Source: AP-15 sp963703745
Lineage (GTDB): Bacteria; Pseudomonadota; Alphaproteobacteria; ATCC43930; CGMCC-115725
DNA: 64,000 nt
NCBI GenBank assembly: GCA_963703745.1
Contig: CAVPFL010000002.1
Span: 558,001-622,000, forward strand
Direction of reading: 5' to 3'
The position numbers and the translations under genes are program-made. The stretch's first letter is position 1. Every line of letters starts with the position of its first letter. Shown here in pieces: positions 25,267 to 34,288 of the stretch. The notes below the pieces were generated by a model, which was not told where the DNA came from, made no database searches, and saw nothing but the letters and a program-made list of their open reading frames with translations.

Positions 25267-25830
25267 ATGACATATGGCCTGAAACGCGGCGCCCTACTGT
25301 TGGCGCTGATTGCACCTGTCCTCCTCTCGGCCTGCGTCTCCCAGGGCAAATACGACCAACTCCAGGCGCAATATCAGCAGCTTCAGCAGCAAAACTCGGC
25401 GTTGACGTCGCAGGTTGCCGCCGATAAGACGCAGATCTGCCGTCTGCAAGGTGCGATCAAGTACACCGTCAACAGCGATTTGCTGTTCCCGTCGGGCAGC
25501 TGGGAGATGCGCGAGCAGGGGAAGCAGATCATCGCTAATATGGCGGCGAAGTTGGCGCCGACGCAGCAGAACCATGTCCTGGTGAGTGGCTATACCGACA
25601 ATGCCCCAATCGGTCGGGCGCTGGAGCGGCAAGGCGTCACCTCAAACGAGATCCTGTCGCAAAAACGTGCTGAAAGCGTGATGGCGTTCCTGGTCTCGCA
25701 GGGGGTTAAGCCCGACCTCATCTCGGCAAAGGGATTCGGCGACGCGGATCCGGTTGCCTCGAACGACACGGCCCAGGGCCGCGCGCAGAATCGTCGTGTC
25801 GAGCTGTCACTTCCCGGTTCCAACTGCTAA
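25267..25830 (+). CDS. OmpA-family peptidoglycan-binding lipoprotein
   Basis: The 187-aa product has a lipoprotein signal with lipobox LSAC (Cys23), a Gln-rich coiled-coil-like stretch (QLQAQYQQLQQQNSALTSQV, about 29-50) and a C-terminal OmpA domain (about 75-183): TVNSDLLFPSGSWEM, VSGYTDNAPIG and RAESVMAFLVSQGV, then RAQNRRVEL, the segments that bind diaminopimelate in peptidoglycan. ATG 25267 is preceded by GGGGAA; the ATG at 25249 has no ribosome site. It follows pqiA by 92 bp and fits the envelope theme. Confidence 0.85.
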   Translation: MTYGLKRGALLLALIAPVLLSACVSQGKYDQLQAQYQQLQQQNSALTSQVAADKTQICRLQGAIKYTVNSDLLFPSGSWEMREQGKQIIANMAAKLAPTQQNHVLVSGYTDNAPIGRALERQGVTSNEILSQKRAESVMAFLVSQGVKPDLISAKGFGDADPVASNDTAQGRAQNRRVELSLPGSNC

Positions 25831-25860
25831 GAGTTCGGCCGAATGTGACGGGGCTTGCGC

Positions 25861-25902
25861 GGCGCCTGAGTTGGATGTCGACCACCTCACTACGCAGGCG
25901 CC
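25861..25902 (+). terminator. Possible hairpin after the OmpA lipoprotein gene
   Basis: GGCGCCTG (25861-25868) pairs perfectly with CAGGCGCC (25895-25902) around a 26-nt loop, 30 bp past the stop. There is no T-tract, so a Rho-independent terminator is uncertain. The rest of the gap to 26048 shows nothing. Confidence 0.3.
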
Positions 25903-26047
25903 TACTGATCAAGCAAGTCAGCCCGCGTCTCGGAATGTGACTCCAAAGGATGCACGGTCGTCGCGAGTGGGGCTGACGATAAATCCGAATCAGGAATCCC
26001 CGGACACCGGCTGGCTTATGCGACGATCAAGAGCGAGGGTGCACCGG

Positions 26048-27385
26048 CTAGCCGACTGCGGGCCGGGGTTTGGTGCCGACGGCACAGTGCAGCGGGTGGG
26101 CCATGAACAGAAGGCCCACGGCCTCGGCCCGATCGCGCTCGGCGTGCCAGACCGCGAGCTCATCGGCCGACAACAACGACAGGATGTGGTCTTCGCGGTT
26201 GCGCCAGATCGGGCCTCCCGGGCGGTCTAAGGTCACCATCGAGGGAAAACAAACGAGGTCGACAAACCCAGCCTCGCGCATCCGCCAATAGAGGCTGCGA
26301 TCGGCGACACCCAATGGAGCCACCGAATGGGGCGGCGCCTGGACCTTACGGAGGATCGCCTCGGGCAGCGCCAGGTTCCACCATTGCTGCATGTCGAGTG
26401 CGCGCACGACCAGCCCGACCCGGCCGCCCGGCCGGACGACCCGCATCGCCTCGGCGATCGCTCGACCGGCATCGCATTCTTCGAAGACAGTGACGGAGTA
26501 GACGCAATCGTAAGAAGCATCCTCGAACGGCAGCGCCTCGGCGTTTGCTTGGCGGAACTGGATCAAGCCGGCCAGCCCATCGGCTTCGGCCAAACCCGCG
26601 GCCTCGCGCAGCAAGAAGGGGTTGACATCGGCCGCGGTGATTGGGTTGGCGGAACCGAGGCGCCGCGCCAGCAATCGGACGAGCGACCCGGCGCCGCAGC
26701 CGATTTCGAGAATGGCCTCGCCGGGCCGCGGGGCTATTGCATCGATCAAGCTCCGGAACATCGCCCGGTAGCTCGGCATCCGCGCCCGATCCTCGAGCGA
26801 GGCGACGCCCCCCAAATACGGGCCGCCGGTCGTCACGACGGTGAATTGTTGCGCCAGGCGCGGAATGGCGGGCGTCCATTGCGAGGGAGCGAGAAAGAAC
26901 GGCAGCAGGATCAGCGCGGGCCCCGAGCCTTGGACTTGGTACGAAATGCCGGCGTGGCTGCCCCCTTTGGGCGCAGCGACGTCAGGCATATCGGCATGAT
27001 GCCCGCCGAGAAACGCGACTACCCGTTCGGCGATCTCCTGGGTGCGATCGGCGACGGCGTCGCTCCAGCTGCCAGGTGCCTCGTAACCGGCGAGGACGGA
27101 GCGCTGGGCCGCCGGCAGCCGTGCGGCGGCGCGCGCGGTCGCTTCGGCCGCCGGTCCGCGCTCGCCCGAGATCATCAGCACGCGGTCGGCGATTTCGGCA
27201 AAGGGTGCCGGATCGAGCCGGCTCGGCACACACAGCACGACGCCGCCGAGCCGCTCGGGACATTCCGCCGCCATGCCCGAGAGGTCGCGCGGGATCGGGG
27301 TTCCGAAATGCGCCGTGCCGAGGCCGAGGTGATCCATCAACGCGGCCAGCCGATCGGTCGGCGACAGATCCGGTTCTTGTGACAA
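26048..27385 (-). CDS. Hydrolase-like/SAM methyltransferase fusion protein
   Basis: The 445-aa protein is composite. Residues 1-135 read like the cap and C-terminal half of an alpha/beta hydrolase (RLAALMDHLGLG, later FAEIADRVLMISGE and IAERVVAFL) but lack a GxSxG nucleophile. Residues about 143-185 start like another hydrolase (GISYQVQGSGPALILLPFFL). From about 205 a class I SAM methyltransferase follows: motif I LEIGCGAGS (226-234), then ANAEALPFEDASYDCVYSV and VVRPGGRVGLVV. The start is TTG 27385, with AAAGGAGG 5 nt upstream. It lies 20 bp after the MFS pump gene on the same strand. The substrate is unknown. Confidence 0.75.
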   Translation of the reverse strand: MSQEPDLSPTDRLAALMDHLGLGTAHFGTPIPRDLSGMAAECPERLGGVVLCVPSRLDPAPFAEIADRVLMISGERGPAAEATARAAARLPAAQRSVLAGYEAPGSWSDAVADRTQEIAERVVAFLGGHHADMPDVAAPKGGSHAGISYQVQGSGPALILLPFFLAPSQWTPAIPRLAQQFTVVTTGGPYLGGVASLEDRARMPSYRAMFRSLIDAIAPRPGEAILEIGCGAGSLVRLLARRLGSANPITAADVNPFLLREAAGLAEADGLAGLIQFRQANAEALPFEDASYDCVYSVTVFEECDAGRAIAEAMRVVRPGGRVGLVVRALDMQQWWNLALPEAILRKVQAPPHSVAPLGVADRSLYWRMREAGFVDLVCFPSMVTLDRPGGPIWRNREDHILSLLSADELAVWHAERDRAEAVGLLFMAHPLHCAVGTKPRPAVG

Positions 27386-27405
27386 CGACGCCTCCTTTGC
27401 GATAC

Positions 27406-28920
27406 CTATGATCCGCGAAGCTCGCCGCCCGCGCGCGGGCGGGTCGGACTGAGCGCCGCCGGCAATGCGCAGGCCAGCAAGAGCGTCACCACCGCTGCCA
27501 GACCGGCAATGATGTACACGACATGAAGCGAGGATGCGATCGCATCGCTCAGTCGTGCGAGCTCCGCAGCCCCGAGACTATGGCGCAACCCCGGATCCAA
27601 CACCCGATTGACCAGATCGCCGGCTTCCGGAGCATGAAGATGGAGGCCGAAATTGAGCACCGCACCAAACACCCCGGCACCCACCGATTGGCCCACGATG
27701 CGCATGAACATGTACGAGGAAGTCGCGACACCACGCTCGGTCCAGCCGACGCTGGCCTGGATCGAGACCACAAAGGCGGTATTGCAGAACCCCATTCCGA
27801 TGCCGATCACGAAGGAGCCGGTTGCGGCCCAGGCGAGCGTGCGCCCGGGTTCGAGCGCGACCAGCATCAAGCTACCGGCGACCACCGATAGGCCGCCGAT
27901 CACCGCGACGAGACGGTATGACGTGCGCACCATCAAGCGGCCGGCGGCGAAGCTCGCGAAGGCCCAGCTCATCGAGCTTGCGCCGAGCACCAGCCCCGCC
28001 GCCAGAACGCTTTCCCCCATCGCCCCCTGAACATAGGTCGGCAGATATCCGCTGACGGCCATGATCAATGCACCGTTGGTGAAGCCGCCGAGATTGCCGA
28101 GCGCGATCACCCGGTTTCGCCAGAGACTGGCGCGGAATATCGGCTCCGCCGCTCGTTTCTCGTTGGCGGCGAGCGCGATCAGCGCGAGTGCTCCGCCCGC
28201 AGCAAGAGCGATAATCGTCGCTCGGTCGAAGCTCTGGGCCTCGATCAAGACCAGCATCAGAGCCCCGGCGCCCAAACTCAGCAATGCCGAGCCGGCATAG
28301 TCGATGCGATGGCGCTGCCGCTCCCGGCGCTCGCGCAGGAAGAGGCTCAGCATCGCAAAGCTCGCGGCACCGATCGGCAGGTTGATCCAGAAGACAAACG
28401 ACCAGCTCACATACTGGACCAGGAAGGCGCCGAGCGGCGGGCCAAAGATCGCGGCAACGCCGAACACCCCCGAGAGATACCCTTGGACCCGCGCCCGCTC
28501 GGCCGGCGTGTAGATGTCGCCGACGATGGTCGTGGCAATCGGCTGGATCGCGCCGGCACCGGCACCTTGCAGCGCTCGGAAGAAAATCAGCGGGCCCATC
28601 CCCCAAGCAAAGCCGCACAGCAGCGAAGCCACGAGAAACAAGCTGGTGCCGGCGAAAAACACCGGCTTGCGGCCAAAGAGATCGGCCAATCGGCCGTAGA
28701 TTGGGATCGACACCGCCTGGGTCAGCAAAAAGGCGGCGAACGCCCAGCTGAACAGGTGAAACCCGCCGAGATTGGCGACGATCGTCGGCATGGCGGTGGC
28801 GACGATCGAGCCCTCCGTGGCGGTCAGGACGATCGCCATCATCGCGGCCGCGAGAACCAGCCCGCGGCCTGGAACGGCTTCGGCCGAAAGACGATCTCGG
28901 GTGGAAGATTGATCGACCAA
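27406..28920 (-). CDS. MFS multidrug transporter, DHA2 (14-TM) family
   Basis: The 504-aa protein has about 14 transmembrane helices and DHA2/EmrB-QacA features: EGSIVATAMPTIVANLGG in helix 1, the loop YGRLADLFGRKPVF between helices 2 and 3, and GAGAGAIQPIATTIVGD in motif C territory. It is a proton-driven exporter of hydrophobic compounds. The start is taken as TTG 28920 with a weak ribosome site; an internal ATG at about codon 27 is less likely since it cuts helix 1. It is followed by the methyltransferase fusion gene, possibly as one unit for modifying and exporting the same compound. Confidence 0.85.
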   Translation of the reverse strand: MVDQSSTRDRLSAEAVPGRGLVLAAAMMAIVLTATEGSIVATAMPTIVANLGGFHLFSWAFAAFLLTQAVSIPIYGRLADLFGRKPVFFAGTSLFLVASLLCGFAWGMGPLIFFRALQGAGAGAIQPIATTIVGDIYTPAERARVQGYLSGVFGVAAIFGPPLGAFLVQYVSWSFVFWINLPIGAASFAMLSLFLRERRERQRHRIDYAGSALLSLGAGALMLVLIEAQSFDRATIIALAAGGALALIALAANEKRAAEPIFRASLWRNRVIALGNLGGFTNGALIMAVSGYLPTYVQGAMGESVLAAGLVLGASSMSWAFASFAAGRLMVRTSYRLVAVIGGLSVVAGSLMLVALEPGRTLAWAATGSFVIGIGMGFCNTAFVVSIQASVGWTERGVATSSYMFMRIVGQSVGAGVFGAVLNFGLHLHAPEAGDLVNRVLDPGLRHSLGAAELARLSDAIASSLHVVYIIAGLAAVVTLLLACALPAALSPTRPRAGGELRGS

Positions 28921-29095
28921 CGCGCACTCTCTGAGAGCAGAACAGAACCGAGCTTCGGAATTTATGAGAGACTCGCTTCAAGGGCGAGCCAGAGCTGCGG
29001 TCGAAGCAGATAAAAGGCTCGACAACGGCGCGGGAACCTCTTCCAATTGGTTTCGTTCACTACTTGGTTTCGACCATTGGTTTCTGGAGGTCGCA

Positions 29096-29278
29096 ATGCG
29101 GCATGAAAGGCAGCATGGGCTGGCGGGCCTACTTCTGGTGGTGTTGATGCTGACGGGAGGCGCCTCGATACTCTCGGCCTGTAATACGGTCGCTGGGGCC
29201 GGCCAGGATGTTTCGACGGTTGGCAACGCGGTCACCAGCGGAGCCGAGCAGACGAGGAGAGCGACCGGTCTCCCATAA
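29096..29278 (+). CDS. Entericidin-like small lipoprotein
   Basis: The 60-aa product has a lipoprotein signal (GLLLVVLMLTGGASILSAC, Cys29) and a short mature part NTVAGAGQDVSTVGNAVTSG typical of the entericidin A/B family (CNTxxGxGxD...G). Entericidins are tiny membrane lipoproteins linked to stress and programmed lysis in enterics; in alphaproteobacteria the role is unproven. GGAGG 6 nt upstream fixes the ATG. It converges with aapP. Confidence 0.85.
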   Translation: MRHERQHGLAGLLLVVLMLTGGASILSACNTVAGAGQDVSTVGNAVTSGAEQTRRATGLP

Positions 29279-29301
29279 GGGAACCGCCGCGAGCCTCGGC
29301 T

Positions 29302-30069
29302 TCAGTGGGCGAGGATCTGGCTCAAAAACAGCTTTGTGCGGTCGCTCTGAGGGTTGGTGAAGAACTCCTTCGGCGGCCCGCGCTCAACGATCTCGCCGCG
29401 GTCCATAAAGACCATGGTGTCGGCGACGGTGCGCGCAAACCCCATCTCGTGGGTGACGCAGACCATCGTCATCCCTTCTTGGGCCAACTCGATCATCACG
29501 TCGAGCACTTCCTTGATCATCTCGGGATCGAGCGCCGAGGTCGGCTCGTCGAACAGCATGATCTCGGGCTTCATGCACAGCGATCGGGCGATCGCGACGC
29601 GTTGCTGCTGGCCGCCCGATAGCTGGCCCGGATATTTGTCGGCCTGCTCGGGTATGCGCACACGCTCCAGATAGAGCCGCGCCGTCTCCTCGGCCTCTCT
29701 CCGCGGCAGTTTGCGCACCCAGATCGGCGCGAGGGTCAGGTTCTCCAATACGGTCAGGTGCGGGAATAGGTTGAACTGCTGGAACACCATGCCGACCTCG
29801 CGGCGGATCGCCTCGATATTCTTGACGTTCGCAGTCAGCTCGATCCCGGCGACGATGATCTGGCCCTGCTGATGCTCCTCCAATCGGTTGATGCAGCGGA
29901 TCATCGTCGATTTGCCGGAGCCCGAAGGCCCGCAGACGACGACGCGTTCGCCCTTTTTGACTTCGAGATTGATGTCCTTGAGGGCGCGGAACTCGCCGTA
30001 CCATTTGTCGACGTGGCGGAGCTCGATGATCGGCTCGCCAGCCCGCGTCTCCACCGCGCTGTCGGTCAT
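29302..30069 (-). CDS. aapP: Amino-acid ABC transporter ATPase AapP
   Basis: The 255-aa ATPase is of the polar-amino-acid (GlnQ/AapP) class. It has Walker A GPSGSGKST, the Q-loop VFQQFNLFPHLT, the signature LSGGQQQRVAIARSL, Walker B IMLFDEPTSALDPEM and the switch VTHEMGF. It energises the AapQ/AapM permease. It is the last gene of aapJ-aapQ-aapM-aapP and ends 24 bp from the convergent entericidin gene. Confidence 0.92.
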   Translation of the reverse strand: MTDSAVETRAGEPIIELRHVDKWYGEFRALKDINLEVKKGERVVVCGPSGSGKSTMIRCINRLEEHQQGQIIVAGIELTANVKNIEAIRREVGMVFQQFNLFPHLTVLENLTLAPIWVRKLPRREAEETARLYLERVRIPEQADKYPGQLSGGQQQRVAIARSLCMKPEIMLFDEPTSALDPEMIKEVLDVMIELAQEGMTMVCVTHEMGFARTVADTMVFMDRGEIVERGPPKEFFTNPQSDRTKLFLSQILAH

Positions 30070-30083
30070 ACTGCCCCCCGCCT

Positions 30084-31190
30084 CTAGCGCCGCCTTGCCC
30101 TGTTGAATTCGCGCTCGAGCATCTGGCTATAACGCGACATGAAAAAGCAAAAAGTCCAATAGATCGTTGCGGTGAACACATAAGCCTCGATATAGAAGCC
30201 CTGCCAATTCGTGTCGGTCAACGCCGCGTTGGCGGTGCCGAGAAAGTCGAACAGGCCGATGATGATGACGAGGGACGTGTTCTTGAAGCCGCCAATGAAG
30301 CTGTTGACCAGTGGCGGGATGACCATCGCCAGTGCTTGCGGCAGAACAATCAGGCGGGTACGACGCCAATACCCGAGCCCAAGCGCTTCGGCGGCCTCGT
30401 ATTGTCCCCGCGGGATCGCCTGCAGACCACCGCGAACGATTTCGGCAAGATAGGCAGCGGCGAACAGAATGAAAGCGACCTGGGCGCGCAGCAATTTGTC
30501 TATTGTCACCCCGGTCGGCAGGAACAGCGGCAGCATCACCGAGGCCATGAACAAGACGGTGACCAATGGCACACCGCGGACGAGCTCGATATAGCCGACG
30601 CAGATCGCCCGCACCGCGGGCAACCGCGATCGTCGACCGAGCGCGAGCAGGATCGCCAACGGGAAAGCAAACACGATCCCGATCGTCGCCAGGATCAGGG
30701 TTAGCGGCAGCCCATTCCACAATGAGGTCTCGACATAGGTCATGCCGAGAACTCCGCCCCGCATCAGCATGCCGACCGCCGCTAGCCCCGCGAGCCAGAG
30801 GATCACCAGACGGCGACCCCACAGCCGCCGATCGCAGCTGGCCAGGATCATCGCGATGAAGATCACGACGGTGAAGAGCGGCCGCCAATGCTCGGCGTAA
30901 GGATACCGGCCAAAAAAGATAAAGCGGCTCTTCTCCGCGATGAAGGCCCAGCAGGCGCCGCCGCCCCGGCAAGCGCGGCCGGTCTCGCCATGCCAGACCG
31001 CATCGACCACCGCCCAGCGGACCACTGGCGGGATGATCACCGCTAGCAGATAGAGCGCGGCGATGGTCAGAATCGTATTTGGAATGCTGTTGAACAGGTT
31101 TGCGCGCAGCCAGGCGAGCGGGCCTGCGGCGACCGGTCGTGGGCGTTCGACCGGGATCGGCAGCTCTTGGGTGACGTCGACGTCCGCCAC
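30084..31190 (-). CDS. aapM: Amino-acid ABC transporter permease AapM
   Basis: The 368-aa integral-membrane protein has the HisMQ-type permease domain in its C-terminal half: LVRGVPLVTVLFMASVMLP, then the EAA loop YEAAEALGLGYWRRTRLIVLP and QALAMVIPPLVNSFIGGFKN. The longer N-terminal half with extra helices is typical of AapM compared with short permeases. The start is GTG 31190 with GAGGG about 8 nt upstream; the frame is open further up without similarity. It pairs with AapQ to form the channel. Confidence 0.9.
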   Translation of the reverse strand: MADVDVTQELPIPVERPRPVAAGPLAWLRANLFNSIPNTILTIAALYLLAVIIPPVVRWAVVDAVWHGETGRACRGGGACWAFIAEKSRFIFFGRYPYAEHWRPLFTVVIFIAMILASCDRRLWGRRLVILWLAGLAAVGMLMRGGVLGMTYVETSLWNGLPLTLILATIGIVFAFPLAILLALGRRSRLPAVRAICVGYIELVRGVPLVTVLFMASVMLPLFLPTGVTIDKLLRAQVAFILFAAAYLAEIVRGGLQAIPRGQYEAAEALGLGYWRRTRLIVLPQALAMVIPPLVNSFIGGFKNTSLVIIIGLFDFLGTANAALTDTNWQGFYIEAYVFTATIYWTFCFFMSRYSQMLEREFNRARRR

Positions 31191-31228
31191 GGCTAGCCCT
31201 CGACCACCGCGATCACGCGCGCAGCATC

Positions 31229-31308
31229 CGTCACCCCCGCGCAAAAGGGGGTCCAGGGAAACTGCTCGAGCCTCGGATTCCTGGATTCCCGCTTTCGCGG
31301 GAATGACG
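31229..31308. repeat. REP-like palindromic element, copy 1
   Basis: An 80-bp element begins CGTCACCCCCGCGCAAAAG with GGTCCAGGG following, and ends CCTGGATTCCCGCTTTCG then CGGGAATGACG, so its two ends are inverted repeats. A second copy with the same ends is at 53863-53943. This one lies in the gap between aapQ and aapM, within the operon. Such elements are dispersed intergenic repeats in alphaproteobacteria. Confidence 0.8.
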
Positions 31309-31338
31309 CAGAACGTGATAATGTTGGTTGGGCCACGG

Positions 31339-32526
31339 CTAGCGCTCCACCAGTGCCACGGCGCGGTTATAGAGGTTCATGAATAGCGAGATCAGCAGGC
31401 TGATCACGAGGTAGACGGCCATGATCATCGCGATGCCCTCGACCGCCTGACCGGTCTGGTTCATCGTCGTATTGGCGATCGAGACGAGATCGGGATAGCC
31501 GATCGCGACGGCGAGCGAGCTGTTCTTGGTCAGGCTCAGATACTCGCCTGTCATCGGCGGGACAATGACGCGCAGCGCCTGAGGCAGTACGATCAGCCGC
31601 ATGCATTGACCCGGTTTGAGACCGAGCGCCGACGCCGCTTCGCTCTGTCCCCAGCTGACCGCGAGAATGCCGGCGCGCACGATCTCTGCAACGAAGCTGC
31701 CGGTATAGACGGTGAGCCCGATCAACAGTGCCGCGAATTCCGGGGAGACCGCGCCACCGCCGACAAAGTTGAATCCTTTGAGCTTTGGCCAATCGAGCTG
31801 GAACGGCATGCCGGCGGCGAGAAAGACCAATAGCGGCAGGCCGAGCATGAGTGCCGCGCCGACCCATCCTGTCGGAAATTGCGCGCCGGAGAGGGCCTGG
31901 CGGCGCTTCGACCAACGGCTCACCCCGATCGCACCGGCGATGCCGACGACGAGCGCCAGCAGCATCCAGTGATGCACCGGATCGGCGGTCGGAACCGGAT
32001 AGACGAACCCGCGATTGCTGACAAGAATGCCCGGCAGCAGCTCCCAGGCTTGGCGCGGCGCCGGCGCGCCCTCGCGCAACAGCGCCCACCAGAAGAACAG
32101 CTGCAGCAGCAGCGGTATATTACGGAAGGTTTCGACATAGACTTGCGCGAGCTTGCGGATGAGCCAGTTGCTCGAGAGTCGCGCGATCCCCATCACGGTG
32201 CCGAGAACTGTCGCCAGCACGATGCCGAGGGCCGAGACATAAAGAGTATTCAGCAGCCCGACGAGAAAGGCTCGGGCGTAGGTATCCGCCGGTGAATAGG
32301 CGATCAGCGATTCGCCGATGCCGAATGCGGCTTCGCGGTCAAGAAAGCCGAACCCGCTCGCGATGTTCTGGCGGTGCAGATTGACGAGCGTATTGTGGAC
32401 GAGAAACGCGACGAACGCGGCGACGACGGCGACGAACAGGATTTGATAGGCGATACCGCGGATGCGGGGGTCGTGCCAAGGCGGCGGACGAGCGGGCCGC
32501 GGGGCGATGGCCGTGTCGGTCGCCAT
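31339..32526 (-). CDS. aapQ: Amino-acid ABC transporter permease AapQ
   Basis: The 395-aa permease has the expected AapQ layout: a first helix (ILFVAVVAAFVAFLVHNT), the split HisMQ domain with LNTLYVSALGIVLATVLGTV, the YVETFRNIPLLLQLFFWW segment, a large central insertion, and the EAA loop SEAASALGLKPGQCMRLIVL. It is the larger partner of AapM. It lies 37 bp downstream of aapJ. Confidence 0.92.
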   Translation of the reverse strand: MATDTAIAPRPARPPPWHDPRIRGIAYQILFVAVVAAFVAFLVHNTLVNLHRQNIASGFGFLDREAAFGIGESLIAYSPADTYARAFLVGLLNTLYVSALGIVLATVLGTVMGIARLSSNWLIRKLAQVYVETFRNIPLLLQLFFWWALLREGAPAPRQAWELLPGILVSNRGFVYPVPTADPVHHWMLLALVVGIAGAIGVSRWSKRRQALSGAQFPTGWVGAALMLGLPLLVFLAAGMPFQLDWPKLKGFNFVGGGAVSPEFAALLIGLTVYTGSFVAEIVRAGILAVSWGQSEAASALGLKPGQCMRLIVLPQALRVIVPPMTGEYLSLTKNSSLAVAIGYPDLVSIANTTMNQTGQAVEGIAMIMAVYLVISLLISLFMNLYNRAVALVER

Positions 32527-32563
32527 GCCCCCTGCCCACTACCCTAAGCCGCTGCCCTTCAAC

Positions 32564-33586
32564 TTAGCGGATCGGCATCGCATACATCAGACCGCCATGC
32601 GTCCACAAATCGTTGAGGCCACGCTCGAATTTGAGCTCGGTGTCCTTGCCGAGAGTGCGGTCGAAAATCTCGCCGTAATTGCCGATCAGCTTGATCTCGT
32701 TATAGGCCCATTTCTCGTCTAGCCCGAGCGCCTTGCCCATCCCTGGAGTGACGCCGAGCATTCGCTTGGTTCCGGGATCGTCGCTCTTCAGCTTTTCATC
32801 GACATTTTTTGAGGTAATGCCCTTCTCTTCTGCTTCGATCAGCGCATAGACGACCCAGCGAACGATGTCGTCCCATTGGTCGTCGCCGTGGCGGACGACC
32901 GGGGCGAGGGGCTCCTTGGAGATACGCTCGGGCAGCACGACGTAGTCGTCGGGATTGCTTGCGCGCCCTAAGCGTTGCGCCGCCAGTCCGGACGCGTCGC
33001 CGGTCATCACATCGCAGCGGCCGGAAAAGAAAGCGGCATAGACCTCGTCGACCTTCTCGATGACGACTGTCTTTAAATCCATTTTGTTGGCGCGGAAGTA
33101 GTCGGCCAAATTCAGCTCGGTCGTCGTCCCGGGTTGGACGCAGATCGTCGCTCCGTTCAGCTCCTTAGCGCTCTTGACGCCGAGCTTTTTCGGCACCATG
33201 AAGCCCTGGCCATCATAGAACACCACTGGCGCGAAATTCAGTCCGAGTTCGGTGTCACGCTGCAAGGTGTCGGTGGTGTTGTTCGACAGCACGTCAACTT
33301 CGCCCGATTGCAGTGCCGTAAAGCGCTGCTGCGCGGTCAACGGCACATAGTTGACGTTGTCGGCCGCTCCAAAGATCGCCGCCGACAACGCTCTGCAAAT
33401 ATCGATATCGAAGCCGGCCCAGTGGCCTTGGCTGTCGGGCGCGCCAAACCCGGCGATGCCGGTCGGCACGCCGCAGCTGATCCGCCCGGCCTGTTTGACC
33501 TTGTCGAGCGTCGGCCCTGCTTGCGCCGCGCCACCCAACGCCGTTATCGCGGCGACGAGCGTCAGCACGCATAGCTTCTCGATCAT
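32564..33586 (-). CDS. aapJ: Amino-acid ABC transporter periplasmic binding protein AapJ
   Basis: The 340-aa binding protein has a signal peptide (MIEKLCVLTLVAAITALGG, cleavage at AQA-G). The mature part has the type-3 SBP fold with family motifs: GRISCGVPTGIAGFGAPDSQ, the WAGFDIDICRALSAAIFG segment, EVDVLSNNTTDTLQRD, and a KELNGATICVQPGTTTE hinge region. It captures general L-amino acids and delivers them to AapQM. It is the first gene of the operon; the decayed pyrF copy lies upstream. Confidence 0.92.
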   Translation of the reverse strand: MIEKLCVLTLVAAITALGGAAQAGPTLDKVKQAGRISCGVPTGIAGFGAPDSQGHWAGFDIDICRALSAAIFGAADNVNYVPLTAQQRFTALQSGEVDVLSNNTTDTLQRDTELGLNFAPVVFYDGQGFMVPKKLGVKSAKELNGATICVQPGTTTELNLADYFRANKMDLKTVVIEKVDEVYAAFFSGRCDVMTGDASGLAAQRLGRASNPDDYVVLPERISKEPLAPVVRHGDDQWDDIVRWVVYALIEAEEKGITSKNVDEKLKSDDPGTKRMLGVTPGMGKALGLDEKWAYNEIKLIGNYGEIFDRTLGKDTELKFERGLNDLWTHGGLMYAMPIR

Positions 33587-33671
33587 GTTTCGCTCCCACG
33601 CGGCCTTGCCCTATGGATGTCAACGTATCATAGCCGCGCCGAGCCCAGCAACGGAGCAAACCCGGGCCGGC

Positions 33672-34017
33672 TATGTATCCTAGATGCTTCGCGCGGCCGC
33701 GAGCGCGGGTTCGTCGCTTTTGACGATCGGGCGGCCGACGACGTAATCCGCCCCTGCGGCGATCGGCTCCGCGCGATGGTCCCGTCACCGCTGCACGCGG
33801 TCGATAGTCGACTCCCTGGACGGCGAGAAGGCTGACCGCCGCGCTCTGCTGCTCTTGCCTCCCCCGCTTGACCGCCTCGTCGATGTCGAACATCTTGGCG
33901 CCGAGGAATATTTTCTTCCCAATTTTAAGCAGTTCGTCGAGGAGGTCGTCGAACCCTGTGGCAGAGGCGAGCCACCGGCCGAGTTCGAAGTAGGAAACGA
34001 TACCGCGCGACAATGAG
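33672..34017 (-). pseudogene. pyrF pseudogene (orotidine-phosphate decarboxylase), internally deleted
   Basis: The minus strand carries a broken copy of the intact pyrF at 35971-36696. It holds IVSYFELGRWLASATGFDDLL and GKKIFLGAKMFDIDEAV, matching VSFFKVGLWLQFAAGFDSLI and GKKVFLDAKMFDIGETV. After a short, scrambled joint it resumes with DNA close to the pyrF 3' end (33680-33780 versus 35985-36090). The middle of the gene, about 350 bp, is missing, and the 5' end is absent. It lies upstream of aapJ and shows no ribosome site. Confidence 0.75.
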
Positions 34018-34288
34018 CTGGTCCCCGGTATGCTTTGTGATTTCTCGCGGAGTGTCGAGCCGTCCATGGATCATCAATGCCTATTCGGGTTTACGATCGA
34101 CGATTCGATGGCGACAACGGCACCATCAAGGAGCGGCGGCAACATTTGTCGCCTGCAACATTTGTCGCTGCTCTGAAAGCGGCTCGGAGATGCTTAGCCG
34201 CAAGAGCTGCCGCGAGCTGTCCGCGAAACCCGAATCGCGATTGGTTCTAGATGACGCCATCGTCCGCGGTAATTGAGCGGATCGTCTC

